Positions 22,871 to 42,169 of a DNA stretch of 64,000 nt are shown here, in pieces. The notes below the pieces were generated by a model, which saw only the letters and a list, made by a program, of their open reading frames with translations, was not told where the DNA came from and searched no databases. The translations under genes were made by a program, and so were the position numbers. Origin of the DNA: Anaeramoeba flamelloides (taxonomy: Eukaryota; Metamonada; Anaeramoebidae); NCBI GenBank assembly GCA_027625915.1, contig JANTQA010000072.1:2852001-2916000 (forward strand), read 5' to 3'. The first letter of the stretch is position 1; the number at the start of each line of letters is the position of its first letter.

Positions 22871-23709
22871 ATGAAAAGAATTTCAAATAAAATTTCACTT
22901 CCTTTTCCAAATTTTTTTAGATCATTTTTTTGTTTACAAATAATCTTTTCAAAAAAGTCAGTTGTAATTTGTTGTTTATTTCTCAATTTTGAAAAAGGAA
23001 ATTGATGAATGGAGATAAAGATTTTTCCCATTTCTAATTCAAATAAAATTATATAATTTGAAAAAAAATATTATTGCCTAAATTTTCACTAGTACGGAAT
23101 AGGAATTGTGAAACAATTGTAATTTATTTGTTTTTTTCAATTCTTCAAAATTCATATCATTTAGGATTTTTCCTTCATCTAGGATATGTAAACACATAAG
23201 ATAAATAAAATATCCAAATTAAAAAATATCTATCACATATTCAAACAACTTATTTGAAATTTATTGGTTAAAAGAAAAAAATGAAAACGTTGTGAAAATT
23301 TTTTTGATACCAATAAATTGCAATTTATTTTCGAAAATTTTAACTTGATTTTCTTTTTTGAAATTTTTATGATCAACTTATGAATAAAGTATTTTATTAA
23401 GTCAAGTGTTAAGAAACTCTGTAAAACTAGTTGTTCTTCAAAATATTCTTTCTCAATGACTATTTGATAAGAAAGAGGTAATAAGATTTTTAAGAATGGA
23501 AATTGAACGAAAAATTTTTTTGAAATTTATTGGAATTTATCAGTAGTAATTATTCTCAGATGAGTAACTAAATTTTATTTCCTCGAAGATATTTAGTTGC
23601 TGGCAAATTGCTGACAAAATTACAAAATTAGAACTTATTTGTTTTAGAAATCAGAGTGACTCTTATCTAAAATCAGTAATTACTTTGTGAACAATTTTAT
23701 TTTTTATAA

Positions 23710-30565
<6,856 letters not shown>

Positions 30566-30887
30566 ATTGGGAATAAAATGAGCTTAAATTCATATATTTC
30601 ATAAATATTATCTAAAAAAGAAATTATTTAATTTCTTTACAGTAAATGTATTTAAAATTTTCATTTAAATAATAATAAAATTATTTATTTATTTTGAAGT
30701 TTTTTGGTAGATTTAAAAATATTTCATTCATTTTTAAACAATTTTTTTCTATTAATTTTTAATAACCAAAATATATTTATATATGTTTGTGTGTGTACAA
30801 TTTGTTTTTTTATTTAGAATTTTCACTTCTAACAATTAATCAAATTATTTTTTAAAAAATTTTTTATTTAATTTGTTTTTTATTTTA

Positions 30888-31423
30888 AACCCCATTCCAA
30901 AATTTTGGACACACCCAAAATCAAAAATAGGCAAAAAAAAAACCCACAATTTATTGTATTTTTCCAAACCTAATATAAAACCAACATTTAAGTTACCCAG
31001 TATTAATTTTTTTTTATAAGTAATCATTTTAATTCAAATAAAAGAAAAAAATTATAAAACTCAAAAATAAAAATAAGTGTGTTCTAAAATAATGAAACGA
31101 GGGGAACAAAAAATGTACTGGTAAATTTGTTGAAATTTCACCAACAATTGTTGATCGATCAAATGTTAAGATACCATCGACGAATTTTATGTTATTTTTC
31201 AATTTAACAAACTTAACACTGATCATTCTATCGACCATTGAAAAAAAATTACTGATCTAACGAAACAGATTACGTAAATGGAAAAAGGAAATGAAAACAA
31301 ATCAAAAAAGACAAAAAATGAAATAGTTTGTAAAAATCAAAATTCTTTCCAAATTGAATTTAAAGTGCTGAATTGTTATTCTTTCAACTGTTTAACCTGT
31401 GTACAAATTTTTAAAATATAGTT
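30888..31423 (+). mobile_element. Family M Tc1/mariner-like MITE
   Basis: Bounded by TA at 30,886-30,887 and 31,424-31,425. The left end is AACCCCATTCCAAAATTTTG and the right end is its imperfect reverse complement (CAAATTTTTAAAATATAGTT). The interior has no transposase. It is the cleanest of four copies (7.2, 30.9, 39.1, 47.3 kb) and about 536 bp long. It lies 320 bases downstream of Rab2. Confidence 0.75.
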
Positions 31424-31825
31424 TATTTCTAATGATTGTAATGTACTAGATTTGATTTTTTCTCAAAATTTTTGTTGATACACATTTTTGTAACTCTATA
31501 CAATAAAAAATTTAGTAATTCATTTTAAAAGCAAGATACCTGAAATATCTTCATTAGTTAGAAATTGAGTAAATATATACTGCTTTCGAGGATTATTTAA
31601 GGTTTTGAATCTTCAGATGAGTTATTATTCACTTGGAAAAAAACTCAGGATTTTGGTCATTTTTACCACTTTTCTCTTTAACTTTACATTTTTTTTTTTT
31701 TTGTTTCTCACTTTTTTGCGAAAATACTTTCGTTATATGTTATTATAGGATGTGAATTATTGTTTTTCAAACTTTGATCCTTTTTTGTGTTTTTGGAAAA
31801 GTTCAAAATTCAATATATTTTCTAA

Positions 31826-32256
31826 ACGTTTTGGAAAAAAGTGAAACTGGAAAAAAGGTGAAACGCGATTTTTAATTGGGAACATTACTGAAAATGAAAA
31901 GTAAAATCAATAAAAAGAAGAAACCAATTAACTTCAAATAATAGCCCATTATATTATTTTCAATCAACCCAACAAATACAATTTAAATCCACTTAATTCT
32001 AGAAATTGTGGGTGTGATTTTGATGATCCTCAAAAATAGTCAATATTTTGAACAAGTTTTTAATAATTGATCAATCAAAGAAAAACCCATACTAAAAGAT
32101 AGTATTAAAAAACTGTTATTGTGACGAATACTTCATTTTGTCTTTATTTATTTATTTATTCTTTTTTTCATTGATCTTACTTTGAATTTTCAGTAAATTT
32201 CCCAATTAAAAACCGTGTTTCAATTTTTCTCCAGTTTCACTTTTTTTCCAAAACGG
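31826..32256. mobile_element. TIR element with TAA duplication (Harbinger-like?)
   Basis: About 56-bp inverted ends: left begins ACGTTTTGGAAAAAAGTGAA, right reads back as CCGTTTTGGAAAAAAAGTGA, both running on to TTTTTAATTGGGAA. It is flanked by TAA at 31,823-31,825 and 32,257-32,259. The three-base TAA duplication fits PIF/Harbinger elements (TWA preference), but no transposase is present, so this is inference. Inserted into a family A repeat. Confidence 0.75.
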
Positions 32257-32593
32257 TAATTCTTTTCAAAATAAAATTCTTTTCTTTGAAGAGAAAAGAA
32301 ATCTTATTATCTAAAAAGAAAATATACAAAAATACAATTTAAAAACAACACCACTGTGTAGTAAAATAGCACAAAATAAAAAATTTGCTTAATTTTAAAA
32401 AAAAAATCCCAATAATCATTATAAACTTGAAAACTATTTAATTCATTTATAAAAAAATTAGATGATATAACTTTTTCTTTTTGTTTTCCAAAAAAAAAAA
32501 AGAATTGATTTGAAAAATGGAGTAATTATTAAGTTAAAAATGTTCACCAAAAATACTTTTTTTAAAGATATTTTATAGGAAATCCGGTAAATC

Positions 32594-33020
32594 CAACTTC
32601 TCATTTGCAAAAAGTGATTTCTTAATATTGTAAGTTTTAATACTAAATTTAATATTTTCCCAATATATATATATATATATATATATAATTGTTTCTGTAC
32701 GTACTGGTGGAGGAGAATTTTCGTGTTAACAAACCTGGGGTTTATAATTTCAAAAAAAAAAAAAACAATATAATGCTTGAAGAACAATTTTTCGGGTTGT
32801 TCTTGTTTTGTTATTTCTGAAAATATTTTGGATTTTTGAATTTCTATTTCTTGCTCAAACAATTTTAGACTATTATTAAATCAAAGTTTTGATATTAGGA
32901 ACCCCATGTTCATTAACCAGAAACCTCTACCGTTGGGGCTCATTGGAAAAGTTTTTGAGTTTTTCGAAAAATGTCAAATTTACGAAAAAAACTTATTTAT
33001 TTAGACATCACTTTTTGTAC
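32594..33020. mobile_element. Foldback element, older copy of the 56.7-kb family
   Basis: The ends are diverged inverted repeats (TTTGCAAAAAGTGATTTC... and ...GACATCACTTTTTGTACA). The interior, read on the minus strand, contains FEQEIEIQKSKIFSEITKQ and FFKHYIVFFFF, which parallel FEEETEIQELKIILRNQQ and LFDHYIAFFIL in the 56.7-kb copy. So the two share both arms and core. It is nested in family A. Confidence 0.75.
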
Positions 33021-33523
33021 ATGTGTTAATACCTAAAAAATTACCTTTTCATTTGATTATTCCTAAATAAAGGTGAATAGCACATTCTTAAATTGTTTCC
33101 ATATGTTCATAATAACTAAAAGATTAAGATTTTCTCATGATATGTCTTGTTATTTTTCAAATTCAACAATTTTTTCAAAAAAAAATTAATTCCAATTAAC
33201 AATTTTAATAATAAAAAATTAATGAATATTATCAAATATAATATTTTAATACTAATAGTTCCTTGCTATTTCTATACTTCAATATTTGAAAAAAAATATT
33301 ATCTAATCTTTTACATTTCAAAGAATTTAATATATATATTTGTGAATAAAATAAAAGTTCAATACTTTTAGATCTTAAGGGATTTAATATTTGATTTATT
33401 TTTAATGTATTTTTTAAAATAAGATTTAATTCACAAGATGTTTTTTAACAAACTCTCAGAAATTATAAAATAAGATTTCAGAAAAATATTAAGATTTTTT
33501 GCAAATTTTTCATTTTTTCTTAA

Positions 33524-34682
33524 GGACTACGTTTGGTATTGAAATTTGATGCCCCGTGTGATAAAAGATGATTCTGTCGGTTAGTAACTCTGGCAATTAT
33601 TTATTCAATGAGGTGTAAGTAGAAAAAAAAGACATTTTTTAACTCGAGTTGTCTCTCAGCGTATCTCAAAATAACAAAGAAGGTTGCGAATAAACTACTT
33701 TTGGAGAAAATAACTTTTTAGGTTTAAGTGGCAAACCTGGAGACGATGATTAGCTGCTTCTTTGATTTATTTGTGATCTGTGAGAGAAGATGAGAAGGTT
33801 TGTCACTTAAACCTAAAAGTTCAAAATGGAGAAAATTGGAAAATTTTGATGAATTATTGTTGAAAGGTTCTTTTTTATTTCCAAACAAAGAACAAATTGG
33901 TTAATAGGTACGATAGTGTGTTTGGTATTATATCAAATCCACTAAAATCCTCATTTCCAAAAATCGAAAAGATCATTTTTTCTCAACTGACACAATATTT
34001 TGTTTTTAAATAAAAAAAACTGACTAATTTTTGCAAATTTAATTTTCAAAAGATCCTTGAATACAAAGAACCACCAAATCTTTCCCACAACACACCACGC
34101 CAATTTTCCTCGATACATCAATTGGGATTTGAGAGAAACGATCCAAACGAAGAAAACTTTGACAAAGAAATATAAAAAAAAACAATATTTTGTGTTTAAC
34201 ATGGATTATGTTGTTCCAAAAACAATTCGAGGAGACAGTCTCCTCTTATCCATGGTGGGGGATTTATTCAAGGAAAAACAACAAGAACCAAACAAAAAAC
34301 AAGAGAAATACTCAACCCCTTTTTTATGGATTAATCTAGTTTACGAATTACTAGAACAAAACAAGGAACCCAACATTCAAAAATCTTAGAGAATTGTGAT
34401 CTTCGAAAGTTAGAGTTGTTTTTTTTGTTTGTTTGGATTGATCTTCGTTTTTTATAATGATAAAAAATCGTGATTATTTTTCTTTTTCATTTTTACCATC
34501 CTAAACAAGGGTGTTCGAGTTTACGTATCTCAAAATTTCTTTTTCATTTTTCATAAAAAAAAATGACATAAAATGATTTTTTGATCCAAATTGGAGAATA
34601 ATTTCAAGATCATTACTCTGTGTTTTAAATGAGATTGGGTCAAAAGGTGTTGAGACAAATTGATATATTGCCAACGTAGTTC
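33524..34682. mobile_element. TTAA-flanked TIR element
   Basis: Bounded by TTAA at 33,520-33,523 and 34,683-34,686, with inverted ends GGACTACGTTTGGTATT and (reverse) GAACTACGTTGGCAATA. A second inverted pair, AGGTTTAAGTGGCAAACC (33,720) and GGTTTGTCACTTAAACCT (33,798), lies inside. Positions 34,057-34,389 are open (110 codons from TTG; first ATG at 34,201 gives MDYVVPKTIRGDSLLLSMVG...), of unknown function and not resembling a full transposase. TTAA specificity recalls piggyBac, but the termini differ from the classical ones. Confidence 0.75.
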
Positions 34683-34885
34683 TTAATTGATACAAAAATA
34701 CAAAACAAAATCGAAAAGATCTTTTTGAATGAAAATTTATTGTAAAAAAGGGAAATTCTCTTAAAAATAATAATTCAATTCTCTCAAATTGATAAATTGG
34801 TTTCGTTGTCGGACTTTATTGTATTATTGTGTAATAAGTTCTGTATCGATTATGATGAAAAAAAATAAAAAAGATCTGCAAATCC

Positions 34886-35822
34886 AAACTACTTTGGTCA
34901 AAAGATTTCTGTACTGCAAATACAAAGGAATTTGATAGACTCACAAAAATGAAATAGTTTTAATAGGGTTTCATTGGAATTGAACAAAAGATATTTGGCC
35001 AATGGAAAAAAAGTGTAATAGGATAAAAAGAGCAAAACATGCTTTTTTCATAGTGCACATTACCGAAAACCAAAAGTAATAGAAATGATAAAAAGGATAA
35101 ATTGTGTATTAATGATAATAACAATTTTTCTAATAATATCTTTTAGTAAATACTTTGATTATCTATCATTGAAATACTCTTGAAAAAAATGTCTATTTTT
35201 GAGATCTCCAAAATCAGACTTTGATTTTGATAAAAGTAAAGGAGATTTTAATTGTTTTTGTTGGTTTTTTTGAGAATAATATAAAAGAATTGTTCTTTCA
35301 AGTTAATTGATTTCTACTTGAGTTGTGTTTTCTTTTATTTTTTAGTAACGTTTATAAATTAAACAAATCACTTTTTGCTCTTTGGATCCAATTGTGGTTT
35401 TTATTCAAAATTTAGAAAAAAAACGATCCTATTATTTGAAAATGTCTTTGTAAAAGAGGAAAGTACAAAATACCAAAACAAAATTCAACTGTTTTGAAAA
35501 GAAGAAATAAGGACTTTGTTAAATTACTTTGAGAGAACAAAAATCATGAATATCTGAAAATGGTTTTAAAAAAAACCAGTGCTCTGGTGCTTTTTCAATA
35601 ACAAACTTTTCTCATCTTTTTGAATAAAAATTTGTTAGTTTAACAAAAAAGATTATTAGAAAAAAAGAAAAAAAGGGGAAGTTTAAATAAGAATTTATCC
35701 TTCCGATCTAAAATTTTCCAAAAACTTGACTTTTTCTTAATTTTTTGCTTTGTCCGTCCAGCCAACCACCGATTTTATTTTTTTAATTTTCTTTCCTTTC
35801 ATAAATTAAATTCTTTTCTTGA
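34886..35822. other. Spacer upstream of the MFSD1-like gene
   Basis: No ORF or repeat recognised. The last 60 bases before the ATG are pyrimidine-rich (TTTTCTTTCCTTTC), which may mark the core promoter or an unseen 5' intron acceptor; this cannot be decided from sequence alone. Confidence 0.4.
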
Positions 35823-36453
35823 ATGAAATTTTGCTCTTGCCACATTAGATACCTAGTATTAGGTTTAAATTGTTTACTTGTTTTTGGCTCTTATTATGCT
35901 TTTGATCTTCCATCAACACTTGAAAGACCAATAAAGAAGACCCTTGATATCAACAATACAAGGTATGGGTTAATTTATTCCGTTTATGCTTGGTCTAATT
36001 GCGTAATGGTCCTTTTTGGTGGTGTGATCATTGACAAGTTTTCTTCTCGATTGGGAGCAATCATCTTTACCACGGGGTGTTTGATTGGACAGGCTTTACT
36101 ATCCATTGGTGTCGGAGTACTAAAGTTCCCAGTTGTCTTGACTGGTAGAATCATCTTTGGATGCTCACTTGGTCCTTTAACTGTTGTTCAATCCGCAATC
36201 TCGGCTATTTACTTTGCTGGTAAAGATCTTTCCTTTGCTTTTGCTTCAACATTGACTGTATCGAGAATTGGAAGTGTAATCAATTTTTATTTTTCACCTT
36301 GGCTTGAAAAATCAATTGGCCTTGTTCACACACTTGAATTTGGTGCAGTTCTTTGCTGTTTTAGCTTTTTAATTGCTTTGTTGTTCTTTATGACAGATAA
36401 AAATGCAGAAAAAAAGGTTTGCATAAATTATTTTTTTTATTTTCTTCTTTTTT

Positions 36454-36522
<69 letters not shown>

Positions 36523-39500
36523 ATTTAAGCTCAAAAAAATACAACGTATTCAAATAATCAAAAAATTTCGATATAAAAAATGGAAAGCCAAAAGCAAGAA
36601 AATAAAGAAAAAACACACAAGCCAAAGAAAAAAAACTCCACGACTTTTTCCTTCTTTTAGTTCTTGAAAAAAAATTAAAGTACTTCGGATCTTTCTTATT
36701 TCTGAAATTTACACAATTAAAATTCCAAAATAAATGAGTATTTACTTCAAAAACTGACCATTTTTATATAACCAGCAAAAAATCATTCAGCAATATTTTT
36801 ACTTTACTTTATTTGTTCGATCAGAGAAAACGATTTAAGGACTCCACGAATTTGAAATTTTAGCTCAGATTACTTTTATATTTATATTTTGCTTTATTGA
36901 CTTTAATGAATAATAAAATCATTAGAAATTTATTGTTAATGAGGAGAGGGGTGATTTAAAAAAAATTACTTTCTATTTTCCGCGAGGTTTTTTTTAATTT
37001 GAGAAATAAACCGAAAATCAATTCAATTTTCTGTTTATTTCTAAAGTAAAAAAAACCTAACAAAAATCAATAGATTTTACAAAAAAAACAAAAAACCTCA
37101 AGAAAATCAATAGATCAAACAAAAAAAACAGAAAACCTCAAGAAAACCGCCGTTAGGTTTTTTTTAATTTTAGAAATTAAAAAAAACCTAGGCACTCTAC
37201 GGCACTTGGCGGCACTCTACGGCCACTTTTCATTAGTTTTTTTTTAATTCCAGAAATAAAAAGAGAATTTCAAAAATTAAAAAAAACCAGGTACTCTATG
37301 GCACTTTCGGAAACTCTAAATGTATTTAGACCTTTTTATATTAGCTATAATGTTGGTAAGATTATAACTCATCGAATAACCTTTCTTTAAAAATGAAAAA
37401 GAAAAAAAATTTATTTCTAAACAAATACAATAAAAAGAGAAAGGAAAGCAAGAAATCGAAAGAGATTAAAAAAAAATAACAAAAAAAAGCAAAAACTTGA
37501 TAAAAATTTTCTTGTTCTGTACCCCAAGTCCTAGTGTTGAATGGGTTGGTGGTTGTTTCCTTTTATGTTAATGATGTCAAAAATTTTAAAATCACCGTCA
37601 TCGTTTTCACCCGGTTTACGTAATACAGTACTTGAAAGAAGTTGATCACAGTACAAGGTATTTATTAACGCATCCGAGAGAAGTTAGTCTACGTATAAGT
37701 CAATTACATATAAGAAGAAGCTAAATTACTACCACCATTTCTCTTCTTCATACTTTACCAAATTCAAATCACACCATTGATTTTTTTTTCTTCATCTAAA
37801 CTTTTTAATGAAAAAAAAAAAAAACAAAAATTTTTTGTAGAGAAAAACAAAGGAAACTCAAAAAAAGTAAATGGAAAAATAATAAAATCAATAGAAAGTG
37901 TTACAATATAAAATTGAATGTTTTTTTTTTCAAAATTTTTCATTTTAAATCAAACATATTCTCTTTTAAAAAATTCCAAATCCAAAATTTCACTTGACAA
38001 TGTTCGAAAATCAAAATCAGAAATTTACCATAAAATCTGTAAAACTAAAATGAGTTGTACGACACAAACTATTCACTTTATTTTCAAGTTTTATAGAGTT
38101 TAGGGTGAAGTGTAAATATAATACTTGACAATAATCTGGATATCTAGAGATATTTGAGGTTAAAAAAAATCGATTTTAGATTCAAATTGATTTTATTTCG
38201 AGATCCTAGAAAAATTTCTTGATAAAAAAAAATTTTTTCATTCAAATCCTCAGAAATCCTAAAATCCACAATATTTTGAATTTCCTTCAACAACCATTCT
38301 TTTAAATCATTTTAATTGACCAATAAATTAGATTTAAAAAGTCTCTGAGAACATAAAATATGGATAATCCTTACACAAAAGACAGTACCTACCTTTCAAA
38401 ACATTTTTTTTTTGTTTTAGTTTGGCTTCTCTTTTTGAATAAATAAAAATTTCAGATTTGTTTTTGAATATAGCAACAATAAATTCAATATTTAGCTGTA
38501 TCATATTTAAATAGGTCTTAATGAAAAGCAATTTAAAAAAAGAAATACCTTTCAAAAATTGAGTTATTTTTGTTACCACATTCTTAATACGGTTTTAAGG
38601 TCTCAGTACTTATAGGAATTAATAACCGAATAGAACAGTCACGTTAAAAATCTTTGTGTAAACTACCTTAACACTTTTCAAGATAAAAAATCAACTGGAA
38701 ATCTCCTTAGACATAAGTATATGAGCAAACAACAAATCACTAAAAAAGCATCAACTACAAGATCTAAACACATCAAAAAGCTTTTTTCAAATTGCAATGA
38801 GATTGTTTTACAGAAATGAGATTTGAGTTTATTCGAATTTTTTAATGTTCTTTCTTCAGATTTTTAAATAATTTTTGGAGAAACAACTTTTACCTATCGG
38901 TTTATTTTATTCATAAAATATCCTTTTTTTGGAATGATGGCTAAATAGTCTCAAAAGAGCAAAAAAAAAAAAAAAAAAGAAAATTGTAGAAATTTTTCTT
39001 TATTATAGACTCTATCCCAAAGATATTTTTATTTAATAATATATATATATATATATAAACCCCATTCCAAAAATTGAAACAAACAAAATCAGAAATGGTG
39101 AAAAAAAAACCCTCAATTTATTATTTTTTTAAAAACTTAATATTAAATAACGTTTGGATTCCTCAGTATTAATGCTTTTTATAAGTAACCATTTTTATCC
39201 AAATAAAATAAAAGAAAATATAAAACTAAAAAATAAAAATCTATGTATCCAAAATAATGAAACGAACGGAACAAAAAATTGTATTGCTAAATTTGTTGAA
39301 ATTTCCACTAACAATTATTGATCGATCAAAGGTTAGGATAACATCAACGAATCTTATCTGGGGGGTTCTTTTTAACTGAACTCAACCATAACCTTCTATC
39401 AATCATTGGGTGAAAATTTCCCGATCTAACTGAAACAGATTAAGTAACTGGAAATAAGGAAATGAAAAACAAAAAAAAAAGACAAAAAATGAAATAGTTT

Positions 39501-41370
39501 GTAAAAATTTATAATTCTTTCCAAATTTCAGGAAAGTGTAGTATTTTTATTCTTTAAACTGTTTTAACTATGTCCAAAATTTTGAAATTGAGTTTCGAAA
39601 ATGAGAAAAAAACTTCACTAAAAAGTTAAAAAAAAACAATATTTCTTTATAAAAATTCAAATTATTTTTACGAACTTTTTGATTTTTTTTTTTTCAAATT
39701 TTCTAATTCTGTTTTATCAACTGCTAAACTGAATTCCATAACTTTCAAACTACTTTAAAATGTATAAATCTATCCATTTATATTATTTTCATACAAATTT
39801 ATTAACATAATTTTTTTTTTGAATTCTCAAATTAAAAAAACAAAATTTAAAGTAATTTCTTTTAATTTCTTAAATTAAAAAAACAAAATTTAAAGTAATT
39901 TCTTTTAATTTCTTAAATTAAAAAAAACCTACTGGCACTTTTCTAGAATTCAAAATTATAGAGTAAAATCAAAGATTTTACACAATTTCTTTAATACTGG
40001 AAAAGCTAATGGTGTTTTTTTTTATAATAATGTTTTTGTTTCGAGAAGTGTTCTAGGTTTTTTTTACTTTAGAAATAAACAGAAAATTTATTAAAATTTT
40101 CGGTTTATTTCTAAAGTAAAAAAAACCTAACAAAAATCTATTGATTTTCTAATCAAAGCAATAATTAAAAAAAAACTTATGAAAGTTTTCTTGAATTTTC
40201 TGTTTTATTCTCAAAATTTATCGATTTTCGGAAAAAACCAAAAAATTCCAGAAAAACTAATGACAGTTTTCCAGAATTCAAAGTAATCAAATAAATATTA
40301 AGATTTTCAAAATAAACAGAGAACTTGTGAAAAGATTGATACTTTTCCAAGATCCAAAAGAATTGAGTACAATCTCTAATTTTACTTTATTCTTTTAAAA
40401 TCTATAAAACCTTATGGTATCTGGAGTGTAATTTACACTTCTTACTCAATAATAACAATTAATTTTTTTGTTTTTAATCCAAAATTTAATTTTTTGAATC
40501 CAAAAATGTTGAATTATAGTTTAAAGTAAGAAATGTTTTTTTGAAATTCTAATTTATAATTTTTTTTTTGATTTTATTTCTTGATTTTTCTTATAGGGTC
40601 ATGTTATTAGTTCAGGTAGTAAAAAATCAAGGAAAGTTGATTTTAGAAAGATTAAAGGTTTCCCCCCTCTCTATTGGTTACTCTCTTTAATTTGTGGATT
40701 ATTTTATTTAAATATATTTGCTTTACTTGCCGTACTTCCAGATTACCTTGAAGGAAGAAACGGATATAACTCTGTTGAAGCCGGAAGAGTTTCAGGTACC
40801 GTTTATTTAGTTTCCATTCCATTTACACTTATTGCAGGAAAACTGGTTGACAAATATGGTCACAGAGTACTTTGCTTCATTGCTACATTTATTATTATGA
40901 TCCCATTCAATTGTCTTATTGGCTTTACAAAGATTAACCCAATCCCAGAATTGGTTTTTGCTGGAATTTGCTATTCATTGTTTGCAAGTTCATTATGGCC
41001 ATCAGTGTGCCTTGTTGTTGATCAAGAGATTGTTGGAACAGCACTCGCAATAACATCATCCGCACAAATGGTTTTGATTGGAATCTCAAATATAGTTGTA
41101 GGTGTTATTAAAGATCGTACCCATTCATATAAAAATGTCATGGTCTTCTTCCTTTGCACACAAATTGTTGGCTTGTTCGTTGCGATTGGTATTTACATTT
41201 TGGATAAAAAAACAGGATCAAAATTAGAAAAATATGTTCCAAAAAACGCTCCAGATTCACCAGAAAACAATGAAAAAGTTAAATTATTGAAATCTTCTAC
41301 TGATTCAAGCAGTAGTAATTCAAATGACCTTGAAGATTATCTCGAAGAAACTACCGAAAGTCAAAATTAA
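35823..41370 (+). CDS. MFSD1: MFSD1-like major facilitator transporter
   Basis: Probable lysosomal or endosomal multi-pass transporter; mammalian MFSD1 exports dipeptides from lysosomes together with the accessory protein GLMP. Two exons, 35,823-36,416 and 40,597-41,370, join in phase 0 to about 455 residues with roughly 12 hydrophobic segments. Family signatures: NCLLVFGSYYAFDLPS in TM1, the GGVIIDKFSSRLG loop after TM2 (the MFS motif A region), GRIIFGCSLGPLTVVQ, and in the second half SLFASSLWPSVCLVV and GTALAITSSAQ, all of which recall MFSD1. The tail is Ser/Asp/Glu-rich. The donor is GTTTGC, unlike the GTA donors of neighbouring genes. The 4,180-base intron contains a 66-T run, a family M MITE and two hairpin clusters. 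It falls in the cytosolic loop between the two six-helix halves. Confidence 0.9.
36456..36521. repeat. Uninterrupted run of 66 T
   Basis: Homopolymer 40 bases inside the MFSD1-like intron, next to T/C-rich sequence. On the minus strand it would be a 66-A run, as if from a retroposon tail, but no retroposon body was recognised beside it. The length count may be unreliable. Confidence 0.9.
36985..37325. repeat. Modular hairpin cluster, intronic copy 2
   Basis: Alternating hairpins with GGTTTTTTTTAATTT / AAAGTAAAAAAAACC type stems and short repeats CTAGGCACTCTACGGCACTT, GGCGGCACTCTACGGCC and CAGGTACTCTATGGCACT. The organisation is the same as at 28.0-28.4 kb but the stem sequence differs. Higher GC in the repeats makes them stand out. 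No coding potential. Confidence 0.7.
37326..39058. other. MFSD1 intron interior, no recognised element
   Basis: Contains A-rich tracts and a short GC-richer stretch (37,510-37,700) without an ORF that resembles protein. An (AT)n tract lies at 39,037-39,057, directly against the left end of the family M element. Confidence 0.4.
39060..39590 (+). mobile_element. Family M MITE in the MFSD1 intron
   Basis: The left end AACCCCATTCCAAAAATTG abuts an (AT)n tract; the right end reads CAAAATTTTGAAATTGAGTT. The interior matches the 30.9-kb copy in the same orientation, including TGATCGATCAAAGGTTAGG and GAAATAGTTTGTAAAAAT. It is more diverged, and the right flanking TA is lost. Confidence 0.75.
39825..40470. 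repeat. Modular hairpin cluster with LINE tail, intronic copy 3
   Basis: A direct duplication of about 50 bp (AAAGTAATTTCTTTTAATTTC at 39,850 and 39,893) opens the region. A hairpin with TTTTTTTACTTTAGAAATAAAC against GTTTATTTCTAAAGTAAAAA follows at about 40,057-40,127. TTTTCCAGAATTCAAAG and related stems occur up to 40,400. A plus-strand LINE tail (GGAGTGTAATTTACACTTCTT) lies at 40,438-40,458. GGCACT repeats are reduced to a single TGGCACTTTTC. Confidence 0.6.
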
Positions 41371-42169
41371 AATATTATTCTTTTTTCGTTCTTAAATTTT
41401 TATTAATAAACTTTTTTTTTTTTTTTTAAAAAAAAACAATTCTTCTATTTTTATTTATTTAATATTTGCTGATAAAACTCTCGTATTTCTTTTTAAAATA
41501 TCATTATTCATGTAATTTGGATAATCATACTCAGAATATTAAAATTAAAAAGGAAATTTTTTTTTTTTAATCTTTTTTTATTTTATGCCCAAGAAACACG
41601 ATATTAAATTTTAAGTTTCAAACAAATTTATTAAATTTCAGTACATTCAATAACCCGTGTTTATTGATCTATTTGTCTTTTGAAAAATTTAAATGTTGTC
41701 AAAATAAATAATTGTTGATTTTTTTTTGTGTTAGTAATGCTTATTTTTTTTAAAAGCATTGTAATAATTATTTATTTTTTGTTTTGTCAAAAATCACGAA
41801 CTTGAAATTGAAGACAGTGAATTGGCAAACCTTTATTGAGAAAAATGTACTTTTTTTGAAAAATCTGTAAAAACCACACTGTATAAATATAAAAATGATG
41901 TTTTTGGTACAATTTACTTTTTATAAATCCGAGAACCATATTTACTAAAAAAATTCCTTTTGAACAGATAAAACACCCAAAAAAGAATAATTCCAACACA
42001 ACCATGAAAGTATAGAATATCATCAAAACCTAAATAAAAAAAATCACAATCCTTTCAAAAAGCAACATAAAAGTTAAATCAGGAAAACAACAATTATTTC
42101 AACAAATTTTCCTAAATAAGCTTTAAATTTGTAGAAAAATAAAAATACATTGAAACTTAGATTATTTTA
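41371..42169. other. Spacer after the MFSD1-like gene
   Basis: 3' flank with T and A runs. I recognise no gene; short ORFs on the minus strand lack any family signature. Sequence near 41,790-42,030 might be the decayed 5' end of the following family A copy. Confidence 0.35.

Larger units (their letters stand above)
31730..34885 (+). repeat. Family A copy carrying three nested insertions
   Basis: Family A sequence is found in four pieces: about 31,730-31,825, 32,260-32,593, 33,021-33,519 and 34,687-34,885, in consensus order. The gaps are three different TIR elements (31,826-32,256, 32,594-33,020, 33,524-34,682), each listed separately. This order shows that family A is older than those three families. 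An (AT)n tract lies near 32,663-32,687. Confidence 0.65.

Noticed and set aside
36437-36625. Poly-Lys ORF on the minus strand
   Set aside because: Product of the 66-T homopolymer, not a gene.
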